In this document: in pieces, positions 37,988 through 46,443 of the stretch
Layout: every line of letters starts with the position of its first letter
Numbering within the stretch: position 1 is the stretch's first letter
Source: an uncultured Mailhella sp.
GTDB lineage: Bacteria; Desulfobacterota; Desulfovibrionia; Desulfovibrionales; Desulfovibrionaceae
NCBI RefSeq assembly: GCF_944324995.1
Contig: NZ_CALUYL010000014.1
Location: 1 to 64,000 of the forward strand
Length of the DNA: 64,000 bases
Reading direction: 5' to 3'
The notes under the pieces: model-generated
What the model was told of the DNA's origin: nothing
Databases searched by the model: none
Seen by the model: the letters and a program-made list of their open reading frames with translations, nothing else
Translations under genes and position numbers: made by a program

Positions 37988-39867
37988 CAGAAGCTCTGCC
38001 CGATGCTGATGTAAATCTGATAGTCCCTGTCGTCATGCTTCTTGTCCAGAGGCACGGCGACGTCGAAACGAACGGGACCGATGGGAGTGTAGTAGCGCAG
38101 CCCTATGCCCGCGCCCCACTGGAAATCCCGGAACAGTTGGGGGAATTCTTCCTCATAGACCATGCCGCCGTCGAGGAAGGGAACGATGCCCACGTTTTCC
38201 GTGACGCGGAAGCGGGCTTCGAGATTGATTTCATGGAACGAGGTTCCGCCGCGCGGTTCGCCGTACTGATCTTTCGGCCCGATGGCCTGATAGGAATAGC
38301 CGCGCACGGAGCCGCCTCCGCCGCAGTAAAAGCGCAGGGAAGGCGGTATGTTGGCAATGTCCGCGCCCATGAAGGAGCCGAGCGAGGTACGGGCGGCCAG
38401 CACCAGCCGGTCGCCTTCAAAGGGGGAATAGTATCCCGAGGCCGTCATTTTTGCGGACAGACCGGAGAAATTGCCGTTGTAGTAACCGGTCGTGGGCGCG
38501 GCTTCCCACTGGAGAAAGATGCCCCGAACAGGATTCATGATGTCGTTGCGGGTGTCTCGCCGCAGGGCGAAAATGAGGCTGGCGTAACGGTATTCATCCT
38601 TCACCACGCGGGTGACCGTGCCTTCTTCGCCGAACACGCGCACGCTTCCCCACCAGTCGGGGGAGAGTTTGCGCTCCAAACCTGCGTAGGCGTTGAGAGC
38701 CGTGGTGTCGTAGGCGTCGGTGTCTTCCCGCAGATAGGAAGCCCCGGCAAGCAGTTTCTGGTCGCGGTCCCCGAAGGCCGGCTTTTCAAAGTCGGCCTGC
38801 ACGCCTCGCTTGTCCTGCGCAAAGGGCGTCTTGAGCGTCAGCTTTTCGCCCGCGCCGAAAAGATTGCGGTGCTGCCACTCGCCCTGCACGCCCATGCCGG
38901 TGTCCGTGGCGTATCGCGCGCCGGCGCTCACGGTTCGGAAACTCGATTCCCGAACGTCCACAAGCACGGGCAGCGTCAGCGCTCCGCCTTCTTCCTGCGA
39001 CTTGCCGAGCGAGGCGGGCGCAGCCTTCACGTTCACAAGGCGGAACAGTCCGAGCCCCTGGAGTTCCCGGCGATAGGCCTGCACACGTCTGTCGTCCCAG
39101 GGCTCGCCTTTCTGCCAGGTCACGAGCTTTTGCAGATAGGCGTGATCCACGTTGTCGGCGCCGCGGATGGAGGCGTCGCCCATGACCGCGGCCGGACCGG
39201 GATTGACGGTCACGTCGGCGTTCAGTGTTTTTTTGCGTTTGTTCAGCGTGTACCGCGTGGAGGCGACGTCCGCTTCGGGGTAGCCCGAACGGTGCAGCGC
39301 CTGCGGAATCTCGTCAACGGCGGCAAGCACCTTGTCCGCCTCGGCGGGATCTCCGTCCTTCAGGGGAAGAGCCTTGGGAACCGGCGCGGTCTCAATGCCT
39401 GGAAAGGGCGGCAGCGGCGCGGGTTCCGGCTGGTAGGAAAGTGCGGCGCGGCCTATGCTGTAGCGCGGCCCGGGAATGAGCGTGAGCGTGACGCGAGCCT
39501 CTGCGCCGTCTTTCGGTTCCGTGACGTCCGTTTTTGCCGTGCCGTCGTAGTAGCCGAGGGAATGGAGCAGCTTGACGGCGTTTTCTCTGTCGATGCGGGC
39601 GCGCCGCATGAGTCCGATGAGACCGTCCGGCAGAGTGTCGCGCAGCTGCACGAGCTGACTGTGCCGCTCCATCGCGGCGCGGATGCCGGAATCGTCTCCT
39701 TCCACGCGGATGTCCACGCTGTAGGGCACGGGATCGCGTTCAAAAAGCGGGGCGACGTCTTCCTGCTGCTGTTCGGCGGCGTGACGAAACAGCCCGCAAC
39801 CGGAGACGGGACAGAGCAGAATCGCCGTTCCCATGGCAAGCAGCAAGTGGCGGAGGCTGGAGGTCAT
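37987..39867 (-). CDS. tamA: Translocation and assembly module TamA (Omp85 family)
   Basis: A 626-residue outer-membrane protein with three POTRA repeats (about residues 50-300) and a 16-strand C-terminal Omp85 barrel. The barrel shows LRFYCGGGGSVRGYSYQ with VRGY of the family's substrate loop, and ends RFDVAVPLDKKHDDRDYQIYISIGQSF with the terminal aromatic. The signal sequence SLRHLLLAMGTAILLCPVSGC carries a lipobox-like VSGC, unusual for a barrel protein. The ATG at 39867 gives a clean signal peptide but lacks a clear ribosome-binding site; an ATG at 39885 adds six residues and has a weak AGG. Co-transcribed with tamB. Confidence 0.9.
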   Translation of the reverse strand: MTSSLRHLLLAMGTAILLCPVSGCGLFRHAAEQQQEDVAPLFERDPVPYSVDIRVEGDDSGIRAAMERHSQLVQLRDTLPDGLIGLMRRARIDRENAVKLLHSLGYYDGTAKTDVTEPKDGAEARVTLTLIPGPRYSIGRAALSYQPEPAPLPPFPGIETAPVPKALPLKDGDPAEADKVLAAVDEIPQALHRSGYPEADVASTRYTLNKRKKTLNADVTVNPGPAAVMGDASIRGADNVDHAYLQKLVTWQKGEPWDDRRVQAYRRELQGLGLFRLVNVKAAPASLGKSQEEGGALTLPVLVDVRESSFRTVSAGARYATDTGMGVQGEWQHRNLFGAGEKLTLKTPFAQDKRGVQADFEKPAFGDRDQKLLAGASYLREDTDAYDTTALNAYAGLERKLSPDWWGSVRVFGEEGTVTRVVKDEYRYASLIFALRRDTRNDIMNPVRGIFLQWEAAPTTGYYNGNFSGLSAKMTASGYYSPFEGDRLVLAARTSLGSFMGADIANIPPSLRFYCGGGGSVRGYSYQAIGPKDQYGEPRGGTSFHEINLEARFRVTENVGIVPFLDGGMVYEEEFPQLFRDFQWGAGIGLRYYTPIGPVRFDVAVPLDKKHDDRDYQIYISIGQSF

Positions 39868-39964
39868 AATGCAAGCAAGTAGCATGGGCCTGCTCGACTT
39901 GCAAGGGAAGAGAGCACTTGACGCTCAGTAAATCATGCCGCCATACGTCAGGAATTTCCGCGTA

Positions 39965-40732
39965 TTAGCGCGACATCTGACGGAGAAAGCTCCTGAGCCG
40001 CGGATGCTGCGGGCTGGAAAAAATATCGTGAGGCGAGCCCTGTTCAAGGATTTCGCCTTGATCCATGAACAGAATTCTGTCGGCCGCCTCACGGGCAAAG
40101 CCCATCTCGTGCGTGACCACGACCATGGTCATGCCGTCGCGGGCAAGATCGGTCATGACGTCGAGCACTTCGCCCGTCATTTCCGGATCAAGGGCGGAGG
40201 TCGGTTCGTCGAACAGCATGATGCGCGGCTTCATGGCCAGCGCCCGGGTGATGGCCGCGCGCTGCTTCTGTCCGCCGGAAAGTTCGTCGGGGAAGGCGTA
40301 TTTTTTGTCGGCAAGGCCCGTGCGCCTGAGCAGGGCGTCGGCCAGATCGGCGGCCTCGGCGCGCGTCATGCCGCGCAGGCGGACGGGGCAGAGAATCAGA
40401 TTTTCCAGAACATTGAGGTGCGGAAAGAGGTTGAAGGACTGGAACACCATGCCCATGTCCTGACGGAGACGGCAGATGTCGCATGTGCTGTCGTAGATGT
40501 CTTTGCCTTCGACAAGAATCTGTCCGGCCTGAATGATTTCCAGGCGGTTGAGACAGCGCAGCATGGTGGATTTGCCCGATCCGGAAGGGCCGATGAGAAA
40601 CACCTTTTCTCCTTCCATGACGTTGAAGGAGACGTTGTTCAGCGCGTGGAGGGAGCCGTAGCTTTTTCGTACGCCGCGCACGGAAATCAGCGGGGCGTCC
40701 GACGGGGCGGGAACAGAAGAGAAAGTCGTCAT
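39965..40732 (-). CDS. Polar amino acid ABC transporter ATP-binding protein
   Basis: A 255-residue ATPase of the GlnQ/HisP type. Walker A is GPSGSGKST (about residue 53), the Q-loop is [14 protein letters not shown], the ABC signature is LSGGQKQR (about 155) and Walker B is [15 protein letters not shown], with the switch His in [10 protein letters not shown]. The ATG at 40732 has AAGG just upstream; the frame extends further up without support. It would drive uptake of a polar amino acid, but neither permease nor binding protein is in the window, so the partners must be elsewhere. Confidence 0.9.
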   Translation of the reverse strand: MTTFSSVPAPSDAPLISVRGVRKSYGSLHALNNVSFNVMEGEKVFLIGPSGSGKSTMLRCLNRLEIIQAGQILVEGKDIYDSTCDICRLRQDMGMVFQSFNLFPHLNVLENLILCPVRLRGMTRAEAADLADALLRRTGLADKKYAFPDELSGGQKQRAAITRALAMKPRIMLFDEPTSALDPEMTGEVLDVMTDLARDGMTMVVVTHEMGFAREAADRILFMDQGEILEQGSPHDIFSSPQHPRLRSFLRQMSR

Positions 40733-40842
40733 GGCCTTTTGTGCAACAGGCGCAAGTCGGGTGTCAAGCGCATCCGAAAAGCCGGACTGGACAGAAGCCC
40801 GTGCCGGAGTGTATTTGTGCAGGAAAAACAGGAAGGAAAAAC

Positions 40843-41343
40843 ATGATACAGGCGTATGTGTGCCTCGGCTCGAACATGGGGGATGCAAAAGCGCATCTGG
40901 CCCGGGCCCGGGCGGAGCTCGACGCCGTGCCCGGCGTGCGGGTGACGGCGGCTTCTTCTCTTTACAGCACGGAGCCGCAGGGAAGAAAGGATCAGCCGTG
41001 GTTTCTCAATCAGGTTGTCCGCCTCGACTGCCCGGACGACATGAGCGCCGTGAGTCTTCTGGACGCCATGCTGGAAAAGGAATCCGCCATGGGACGCGTT
41101 CGCGTGGAAGGCGACCATTTCGGACCGCGCGTCATCGACATGGATCTGCTTCTTTTCGGAAACGAGACGCAGCGGCTGGGCGATCATCTCATTCTGCCGC
41201 ATCCGCGGATGACCGAAAGAGCCTTTGTGCTGATTCCTCTGCTGGAAATTGCTCCCGATCTCGTCATGCCGGACGGCAGAAGCGTGAAGTCCCTGCTGGA
41301 GAAATTGCCCTGTCGGCTTGAAGGTTCCTCCATTTTCCAATAG
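40843..41343 (+). CDS. folK: 2-amino-4-hydroxy-6-hydroxymethyldihydropteridine pyrophosphokinase (HPPK)
   Basis: Transfers pyrophosphate from ATP to 6-hydroxymethyl-dihydropterin in folate synthesis. The 166-residue protein has VCLGSNMGD at the N-terminus, FLNQVVRLD in the pterin pocket, and the signature [14 protein letters not shown] (about residue 92) with the two Mg-binding aspartates. It ends [25 protein letters not shown], standard for the family. AGGAAGG lies 6 bases before the ATG. The small YHS gene follows 65 bases later. Other fol genes are not nearby. Confidence 0.95.
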   Translation: MIQAYVCLGSNMGDAKAHLARARAELDAVPGVRVTAASSLYSTEPQGRKDQPWFLNQVVRLDCPDDMSAVSLLDAMLEKESAMGRVRVEGDHFGPRVIDMDLLLFGNETQRLGDHLILPHPRMTERAFVLIPLLEIAPDLVMPDGRSVKSLLEKLPCRLEGSSIFQ

Positions 41344-41408
41344 ATTCACCTTGTGCGCGCTGCCTCTGCGCCTCTGTGAAGTCACGACAACCCTGCTCAG
41401 GAGAGAGT

Positions 41409-41681
41409 ATGATTATTAAGGTAGTCATTTTTGTACTGGTCTGCTATGTCCTGTATCGGCTTTTCATGAACGACAGCAAGAAAAAGGCCGAAAAGGACGC
41501 CCAGCAGCAGAAAAAGCGCATGGAATCCGGAGAAATGGTGCAGGACCCCGTGTGCGGCACCTATGTGGACAAGGACAATTCCATCACGGTCCGCAACGGC
41601 GATCAGACGCTGCATTTTTGCAGCTACGAGTGCCGTCAGAAATATATCGACCGTTTCAACGAACAGCAGAAGCTCAACTGA
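41409..41681 (+). CDS. Membrane-anchored YHS-domain protein
   Basis: A 90-residue protein. One N-terminal transmembrane helix (VVIFVLVCYVLYRLFM, residues 4-20) is followed by a Lys/Gln-rich linker and a YHS/TRASH-like domain: VQDPVCGTYV and LHFCSYECRQKYI, whose three Cys could bind a metal such as copper or zinc. It may sense or hold metal at the membrane face; this is inference. AGGAGAGAG precedes the start. A good terminator lies 140 bases further on. Confidence 0.82.
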   Translation: MIIKVVIFVLVCYVLYRLFMNDSKKKAEKDAQQQKKRMESGEMVQDPVCGTYVDKDNSITVRNGDQTLHFCSYECRQKYIDRFNEQQKLN

Positions 41682-41821
41682 GTTTCCGGCGACGTCGGCG
41701 TTCCGGGAAGGGCAGGGCGCAACCCTCATTCCGGCATGCCGCGGCGTTGCCGCCTGTCCGTCTGGCGGAGTCTTCGTCGGCGGATGTTCGTGAATGTTGC
41801 CGCATCGGATGACGCGGTTCG

Positions 41822-41848
41822 GCCCGGAGTGAGAGCTCCGGGCTTTTT
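41822..41848 (+). terminator. Terminator after the YHS gene
   Basis: GCCCGGAG and CTCCGGGC are perfect 8-base arms with a 6-base loop, followed by five Ts on the plus strand. Confidence 0.85.
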
Positions 41849-41850
41849 GA

Positions 41851-41891
41851 TTAAAAGGAAAGGGGCGGGAGAAGACGAACTTCTTCCGCCC
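41851..41891 (-). terminator. Terminator of the rsmE-rarA-plsC-rsmG operon
   Basis: GGGCGGGAGAAG and CTTCTTCCGCCC pair with one mismatch around a short loop. A CTTTCCTTTT tail follows on the minus strand. It lies about 80 bases past the rsmG stop. Confidence 0.75.
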
Positions 41892-41972
41892 GTTGTTTCT
41901 GGGACGCCTGATGAGAGATGATAATGTCGGAAACGACCGCCCGACGCCTGAAAGCCTGGCGGGACGCTCCGA

Positions 41973-42629
41973 TCAGTCCCGACGTTCCCGGAACGCGCAG
42001 AAATATCGCGTCGCGTTGCCCGCCTGGTACGGCGCAACGGCCGTCAGCGTCCAGGGCAAGTCGTCGTCCGGCCTGAGCTCCTCACGGGTCAGAAAGACGA
42101 CGCGTCCGTTTTCCGTAAGATGACCGCTCACGAAGGAAAGCATGTCCTTCCAGGGCATGAAGGCTCGACTGACGATGAGATCGGCCTTTTTTCCTTCCAT
42201 GAACTGTTCGGCCCGGCCGCGAAAGACGTGCGTATCCTTCAGCGGATGGCGCGCCAGCACCGTGGAAAGAAAAATCGTGCGTTTGTCGCGCGATTCCACC
42301 ATCCAGTAGCTGCCGTCGTTCCAGACCATGCGCAGCGGAATGCCGGGAAGCCCTGCGCCGGAACCGAGATCCCAGGTCACGGGCTCGGGCGGCAGGTCGG
42401 GCAGGATGTTTTTTCTGAGAAAGGCGTTGAGATGAAAGCTGTCCAGAATAAGTTCGTCCAGCGCGTCTCTCCAGTGCCTGGCCCCCACGAGGTTCATCAT
42501 CCTGTTCCAGCGCATGAGAAGGTCAAGATAGCCGGCGAGCTCGGCGGCCTGTTCCGCAGTCAGCGCAAAGCCCGCTTTTTCGCACAGCGTCCTTACCAGA
42601 GAGGGAGAGCAGTCTTCACGCTTTGCCAT
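41973..42629 (-). CDS. rsmG: 16S rRNA (guanine527-N7)-methyltransferase RsmG
   Basis: SAM-dependent methylation of G527 in 16S rRNA, the streptomycin-site modification. The 218-residue protein has the family N-terminal helical part (YLDLLMRWNRMMNLVGA), the SAM motif TWDLGSGAGLPGIPLRM (about residue 90), and KADLIVSRAFMPW in the second half. It is last in a four-gene operon, and its start lies 14 bases inside the plsC-like gene. Confidence 0.94.
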   Translation of the reverse strand: MAKREDCSPSLVRTLCEKAGFALTAEQAAELAGYLDLLMRWNRMMNLVGARHWRDALDELILDSFHLNAFLRKNILPDLPPEPVTWDLGSGAGLPGIPLRMVWNDGSYWMVESRDKRTIFLSTVLARHPLKDTHVFRGRAEQFMEGKKADLIVSRAFMPWKDMLSFVSGHLTENGRVVFLTREELRPDDDLPWTLTAVAPYQAGNATRYFCAFRERRD

Positions 42630-43389
42630 CGGCGGCCGCCCATTCGTCGAAGCTGGTCTTGATGAAGTTCACGATGGCGGCGTGCTCCTCCTTGCCCGGG
42701 CCCTTGATGTCCACTGGCGCGCCGAAACGGACGTGGACGGGCAGCGAAGGCGTAATCCTGCCCATGTCCTTGATGAGGGAGCCTTCGCCCCAGGCGTCGG
42801 TCTTGAGGGCGATGGGGATCACCGGCACCTTGGCCTTGCGGGCGAGCTTGACGCCGAGCGTGTTGAAGTCTTCCGTCTTGACGTCGGGCCGGCGGCTGCC
42901 CTGAGAGAAGATGATGACGGAACGCCCGGCCGAAAGATGCTTCATGCCGCCTTCGAGCACGATGGTCAGGTCTTCTCTGGGATTGGTTCTGCCGAGGGCC
43001 AGCGGATCGCGGGAGGCCAGCACCGGGCCGAGGCAGGGATACTTCAGCAGTGACTTCTTCACCACGAAGGTCACGTCTTTGCGCGGCTGGATAATGCACG
43101 GCAGAAAGAAGGTTTCCAGCGTGCTCATGTGATTGGACTCGAACACGCACGGGCCTTCGATATCGAGGTTTTCAACGCCTTCAATGACAACGGGCGCGCC
43201 TATGCGTTCCATGAGGCGGCCGACGAGAAAGCTGTCGTACACCCAGCGTTCGGCATTGTAGTTTCCTGCCGCGGCGATGCGGCCGGCGCGATACATGATG
43301 CCCGCGAGGGACAGATAGAAGCGCAGAGACGGAAAAGCCCCGGCCGGATGTCCCGGCGAGCGGTAATTGCAGGAAAAATACTGTTCCAT
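42616..43389 (-). CDS. Lysophospholipid acyltransferase, divergent PlsC family
   Basis: A 257-residue membrane-associated acyltransferase, likely 1-acylglycerol-3-phosphate acyltransferase or relative. The motif I region reads FESNHMSTLETFFLPC (about residue 85), giving H-x4-E in place of the usual H-x4-D. The phosphate-binding motif reads IIFSQGSRRPD in place of FPEGTRS. The later VKLARKAKVPVIPIAL block is typical. The start at 43389 has only a weak ribosome-binding site but sits 14 bases after the rarA stop. The motif changes make the exact acceptor uncertain, so no symbol is given. Confidence 0.8.
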   Translation of the reverse strand: MEQYFSCNYRSPGHPAGAFPSLRFYLSLAGIMYRAGRIAAAGNYNAERWVYDSFLVGRLMERIGAPVVIEGVENLDIEGPCVFESNHMSTLETFFLPCIIQPRKDVTFVVKKSLLKYPCLGPVLASRDPLALGRTNPREDLTIVLEGGMKHLSAGRSVIIFSQGSRRPDVKTEDFNTLGVKLARKAKVPVIPIALKTDAWGEGSLIKDMGRITPSLPVHVRFGAPVDIKGPGKEEHAAIVNFIKTSFDEWAAADGKA

Positions 43390-43403
43390 GGTCAGTCCGT
43401 TGG

Positions 43404-44624
43404 TTATTTCTTTTCTATGGGAGCGGCGCGGCGATGACGCCGATGCCAGGCGTTGAGACGCGGTTCGTCGCCCTGATCCTTGCTCTGATAGTAGCGGCGG
43501 GCGAGCACGGTTTCGGGCAGATATTCCTGATCCACCCATGCGCCGGGAAAGTTGTGCGGGTACAGATAGTCCTTGCCGTAGCCCCACTGTTTCTGCATCT
43601 TGGTGACGGCGTTGCGCAGATGCAGGGGAACGGGCTGCATGCCGTTGTTTTTGATTTCCCGCGTGACGTTGTGATAGGCGGCGTAGGTGGAATTGCTCTT
43701 CGGCGCGAGCGCCAGATAGACCGCCGTTTCCGCGAGCGGAATGTAGCCTTCCGGCATGCCTACGAATTCCACGGCCTGCTGACAGGCCACGGCCATGGGC
43801 AGCGCGTGGGGATCGGCAAGGCCCACGTCTTCCGAGGCCGAAAGAATGAGGCGTCGGCAGATGAAGCGCGGATCTTCTCCGCCCTCAAGCAGACAGGCCA
43901 GATAGTAGAGTGCGGCGTCGGGATCGCTGCCGCGGATGGATTTTATCATGGCCGAGGCAAGCTCGTAGTGGCTGTCGCCGTCCTTGTCGTGACGGGCCAC
44001 CATTTCGGGCATGACCTTCTGCACGTCGGCGAGCGTGCGCTGCTGTTCCGGAAGATTGGAGACGTATTCCACCAGATTGAGCAGCGTTCTGGCGTCGCCG
44101 TTGGAGAGCGCGGCCAGAAATTCCAGCACGTCTTCGGGGAAGACGGCGCCGGTCTTTTCCATGCCCCGGCGGGCGAGCGAGAGCAGATCGTCCCGGCCGA
44201 GGGGCTTCAGGCGCAGCACGTGAAGCCGGGAAAGAAGCTGCCTTGTCACGCTGAAGGAAGGATTTTCCGTGGTGGTGGCGATCATGGTCATTTCGCCGCT
44301 TTCCAGAATGGGCAGGAAGAAGTCCTGCTGCGCCTTGGAAAAGCGATGAAGCTCGTCGAGCACCAGAATTTCCACACCGGCAAGCTGACGGCGCAGCTGC
44401 TGAATGCCCGCCTCGGGCGCGGAGAGACGGAGCATCTTTTTGCCCGTGGCCTTCGCCAGAAGCAGGGCCAGCGTGGACTTGCCGCAGCCGGGAGGGCCGA
44501 AGAGCAGAAGACTCGGCAGATGAGGAGCGTCGAGCAGCGCCTGAATCTGAGCGCGCAGATGCGGCTGTCCGACAAAATGTTCCAGGTCGGCGGGGCGCAG
44601 ACTTTCCGGCAACGGTCGGTTCAT
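43404..44624 (-). CDS. rarA: Replication-associated recombination protein A (RarA/MgsA)
   Basis: A 406-residue AAA+ ATPase acting at stalled replication forks. Walker A is FGPPGCGKSTLALLLA (about residue 45), Walker B LVLDELHRFSKAQQD (about 95) and sensor 1 ATTENPSFSV. The C-terminal half has the RarA-specific tetramerisation region (SAMIKSIRGSDPDAALYYLACLLEGGEDP). GGAGG is 6 bases before the ATG. It overlaps the stop of rsmE by 4 bases. Confidence 0.94.
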   Translation of the reverse strand: MNRPLPESLRPADLEHFVGQPHLRAQIQALLDAPHLPSLLLFGPPGCGKSTLALLLAKATGKKMLRLSAPEAGIQQLRRQLAGVEILVLDELHRFSKAQQDFFLPILESGEMTMIATTTENPSFSVTRQLLSRLHVLRLKPLGRDDLLSLARRGMEKTGAVFPEDVLEFLAALSNGDARTLLNLVEYVSNLPEQQRTLADVQKVMPEMVARHDKDGDSHYELASAMIKSIRGSDPDAALYYLACLLEGGEDPRFICRRLILSASEDVGLADPHALPMAVACQQAVEFVGMPEGYIPLAETAVYLALAPKSNSTYAAYHNVTREIKNNGMQPVPLHLRNAVTKMQKQWGYGKDYLYPHNFPGAWVDQEYLPETVLARRYYQSKDQGDEPRLNAWHRRHRRAAPIEKK

Positions 44625-45355
44625 GCCTTTCCTCCGGGGTGCTGACGTTTCCACCAGTGCAGTCCGAGGGCCATCATGGCGGCGGTTTCCCAGCGGAGCA
44701 CTCGTTCACCCATGCTCAGCGCCTGAAAACCGGCCTGAATGAGTTTTTCGGCCTCGTCCGGCGTGAATCCGCCCTCCGGGCCGATGACGCAGAGCGTACG
44801 TCCAGGAAGACCGAGACAGGCTTCCGACATGAAGCTCTGTCCGGGCAGACCGCTTTCCAGCAGCACCTGCCTGTGCTCGAAGGCTTCCGAGGCTCGAATG
44901 AGCTCGTCCACGCCGCCGGGCAGGGTGCGCAATTCCGGCAGCCAGGGATTCCGGCACTGCTTGGCGCCCGCCACAAGAGAAGCGTGCCAGTTTTCCCGGG
45001 CGTCCTGTGGAACGGGAAACTGACTGCGCTTTGCCTGCCAGAACCACAGTCCCGCCGCTTCGAGCTCCACGGATTTTTCCAGTATCCAGCCGCGTCTGGC
45101 TTCCTTGCCCCAGCCCACGGCCAGAACGACGCCGGATGAAGGACGCGGATGCGCGGTGGTCTTGAGAACGCGCAGCCGGGCCGACTGTCTGCCAATCTGG
45201 AGAATGCGGCAGAGCGCCTCTTTTCCGACGCCGTCGAGCACAAGGACTTCATCGCCGGGATGCAGCCGGAGAACCCGGCCCATGTGATGCGCTTCCGCGC
45301 CGGAAAGTTCCAGTTCTTCCTGCCATTGTTCCGGCGGAAGATAAAACGTGTGCAT
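44621..45355 (-). CDS. rsmE: 16S rRNA (uracil1498-N3)-methyltransferase RsmE
   Basis: SPOUT methyltransferase for U1498 of 16S rRNA. The 244-residue protein begins MHTFYLPPEQW, has a PUA-like N-terminal domain (AHHMGRVLRLHPGDEVLVLDG) and the knot motifs VIGPEGGFTPDEAEKL (about residue 190) and MGERVLRWETAAMMAL at the C-terminus. AGGAG precedes the ATG by 7 bases. First gene of the rsmE-rarA-plsC-rsmG operon. Confidence 0.95.
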   Translation of the reverse strand: MHTFYLPPEQWQEELELSGAEAHHMGRVLRLHPGDEVLVLDGVGKEALCRILQIGRQSARLRVLKTTAHPRPSSGVVLAVGWGKEARRGWILEKSVELEAAGLWFWQAKRSQFPVPQDARENWHASLVAGAKQCRNPWLPELRTLPGGVDELIRASEAFEHRQVLLESGLPGQSFMSEACLGLPGRTLCVIGPEGGFTPDEAEKLIQAGFQALSMGERVLRWETAAMMALGLHWWKRQHPGGKA

Positions 45356-45732
45356 GGTATTCTCCTGAAATATTGCCGATCTTCCCATTTATTATACCTG
45401 GTCGGCATGGTTTTGAAAAGTCCGGCGACAGGGCTTTCCCCGGCGGAAGCGTGAAAATTTTGCCGTCGCCCGGCATGGCGGATGTGAACATGGCCCGTCT
45501 GGCTTACGCCGCGTCGGAGGATTTGCGCGTTGTCGCGCCTGCGCTTCCTCCGACTTGCGGGTGTCCTGTTCATGGGTAATTCCCCGGCGGCTGCGCAGTT
45601 TTTTCCGTTTTTGCAGAGGAAATTGTTACAGCCGGAGGCGGAGTCGTCATTCCGGCATCGGCAGGGAAGAAAGTCTCCCGGCGTCAGGGGGCGCAGGGAG
45701 ACGGCGTGTTTCAGGGTCGGCAACGGCGAGGC
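45356..45732. other. Intergenic tract, no gene seen
   Basis: 377 bases between the rsmE start and the DUF554 stop codon. It should hold the rsmE promoter. I see no convincing frame and no clear terminator for DUF554. Confidence 0.5.
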
Positions 45733-46443
45733 TCAGGCAAAGAAATGGAGCCAGAGCATGGAAAGAGGCATGGAGCACAGAAAGGCGGGCAGCATGCTCA
45801 GGATGGGAAACTGCATGATGCCGCAGGTGCGCAGGCCTGTTGCCAGCATGATGAAGCCGCCGCAACCGGAAAAGTTGTCCAGCAGGAAGGGCGTGGTGTA
45901 CTGTCCGACAAAGCCTGCGGAAAGAAGAATGATAACCTGCACGAGAAACTGCGGAACGCAGAGAATGCCGATGATAGCGCCGGTGTTGGCGGCAATGAAG
46001 AGCGCCGTGGGAAAGTCCAGCAGCGCCTTGATGATGAGCAGGGAGGGATCGCCGGTGAGGCCTTCCTGCATGGCGCCGAAGAAGCCCAGACCGCTGCCGG
46101 CGAACACAACAAGAAAGATGGAAAACTGTTCGCGCATGTACTCGAGCGAGGTGTTCTGCTTTTTTCCTATGCGGCTGAAGGCCGTGGACACTTTATGGGC
46201 GACGCACATGATGAGGTATTCCAGACGGAACATTTCACCGATGAGCGTTCCGAGCAGCAGGGAGCATACGACGGGGGGAAGGGCCTGCGTCTTGCTTATC
46301 ATGAAGACGCCCATGCCGATGTTGATGCAGCCGAAGACGAGCATGAGATTCTTGCGAAAGGTTTCTCCAAGCAGTCTTCCGATGTAGCTTCCGATGATGG
46401 CGCCAAAAAGAATGCATGACGAGTTGATTTCCGGACCGAGCAT
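45733..46443 (-). CDS. DUF554 (YqgA-like) membrane protein
   Basis: A 236-residue inner-membrane protein with about seven hydrophobic segments. The DUF554 pattern is visible: GAIIGSYIGRLLGETFRKNLM (residues 14-34), INIGMGVFMI, LDFPTALFIA and CGGFIMLATGLRTCGI. Function is unknown; the family has been suggested as a transporter. AAGGAG lies 8 bases before the ATG. It appears monocistronic. Confidence 0.85.
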   Translation of the reverse strand: MLGPEINSSCILFGAIIGSYIGRLLGETFRKNLMLVFGCINIGMGVFMISKTQALPPVVCSLLLGTLIGEMFRLEYLIMCVAHKVSTAFSRIGKKQNTSLEYMREQFSIFLVVFAGSGLGFFGAMQEGLTGDPSLLIIKALLDFPTALFIAANTGAIIGILCVPQFLVQVIILLSAGFVGQYTTPFLLDNFSGCGGFIMLATGLRTCGIMQFPILSMLPAFLCSMPLSMLWLHFFA

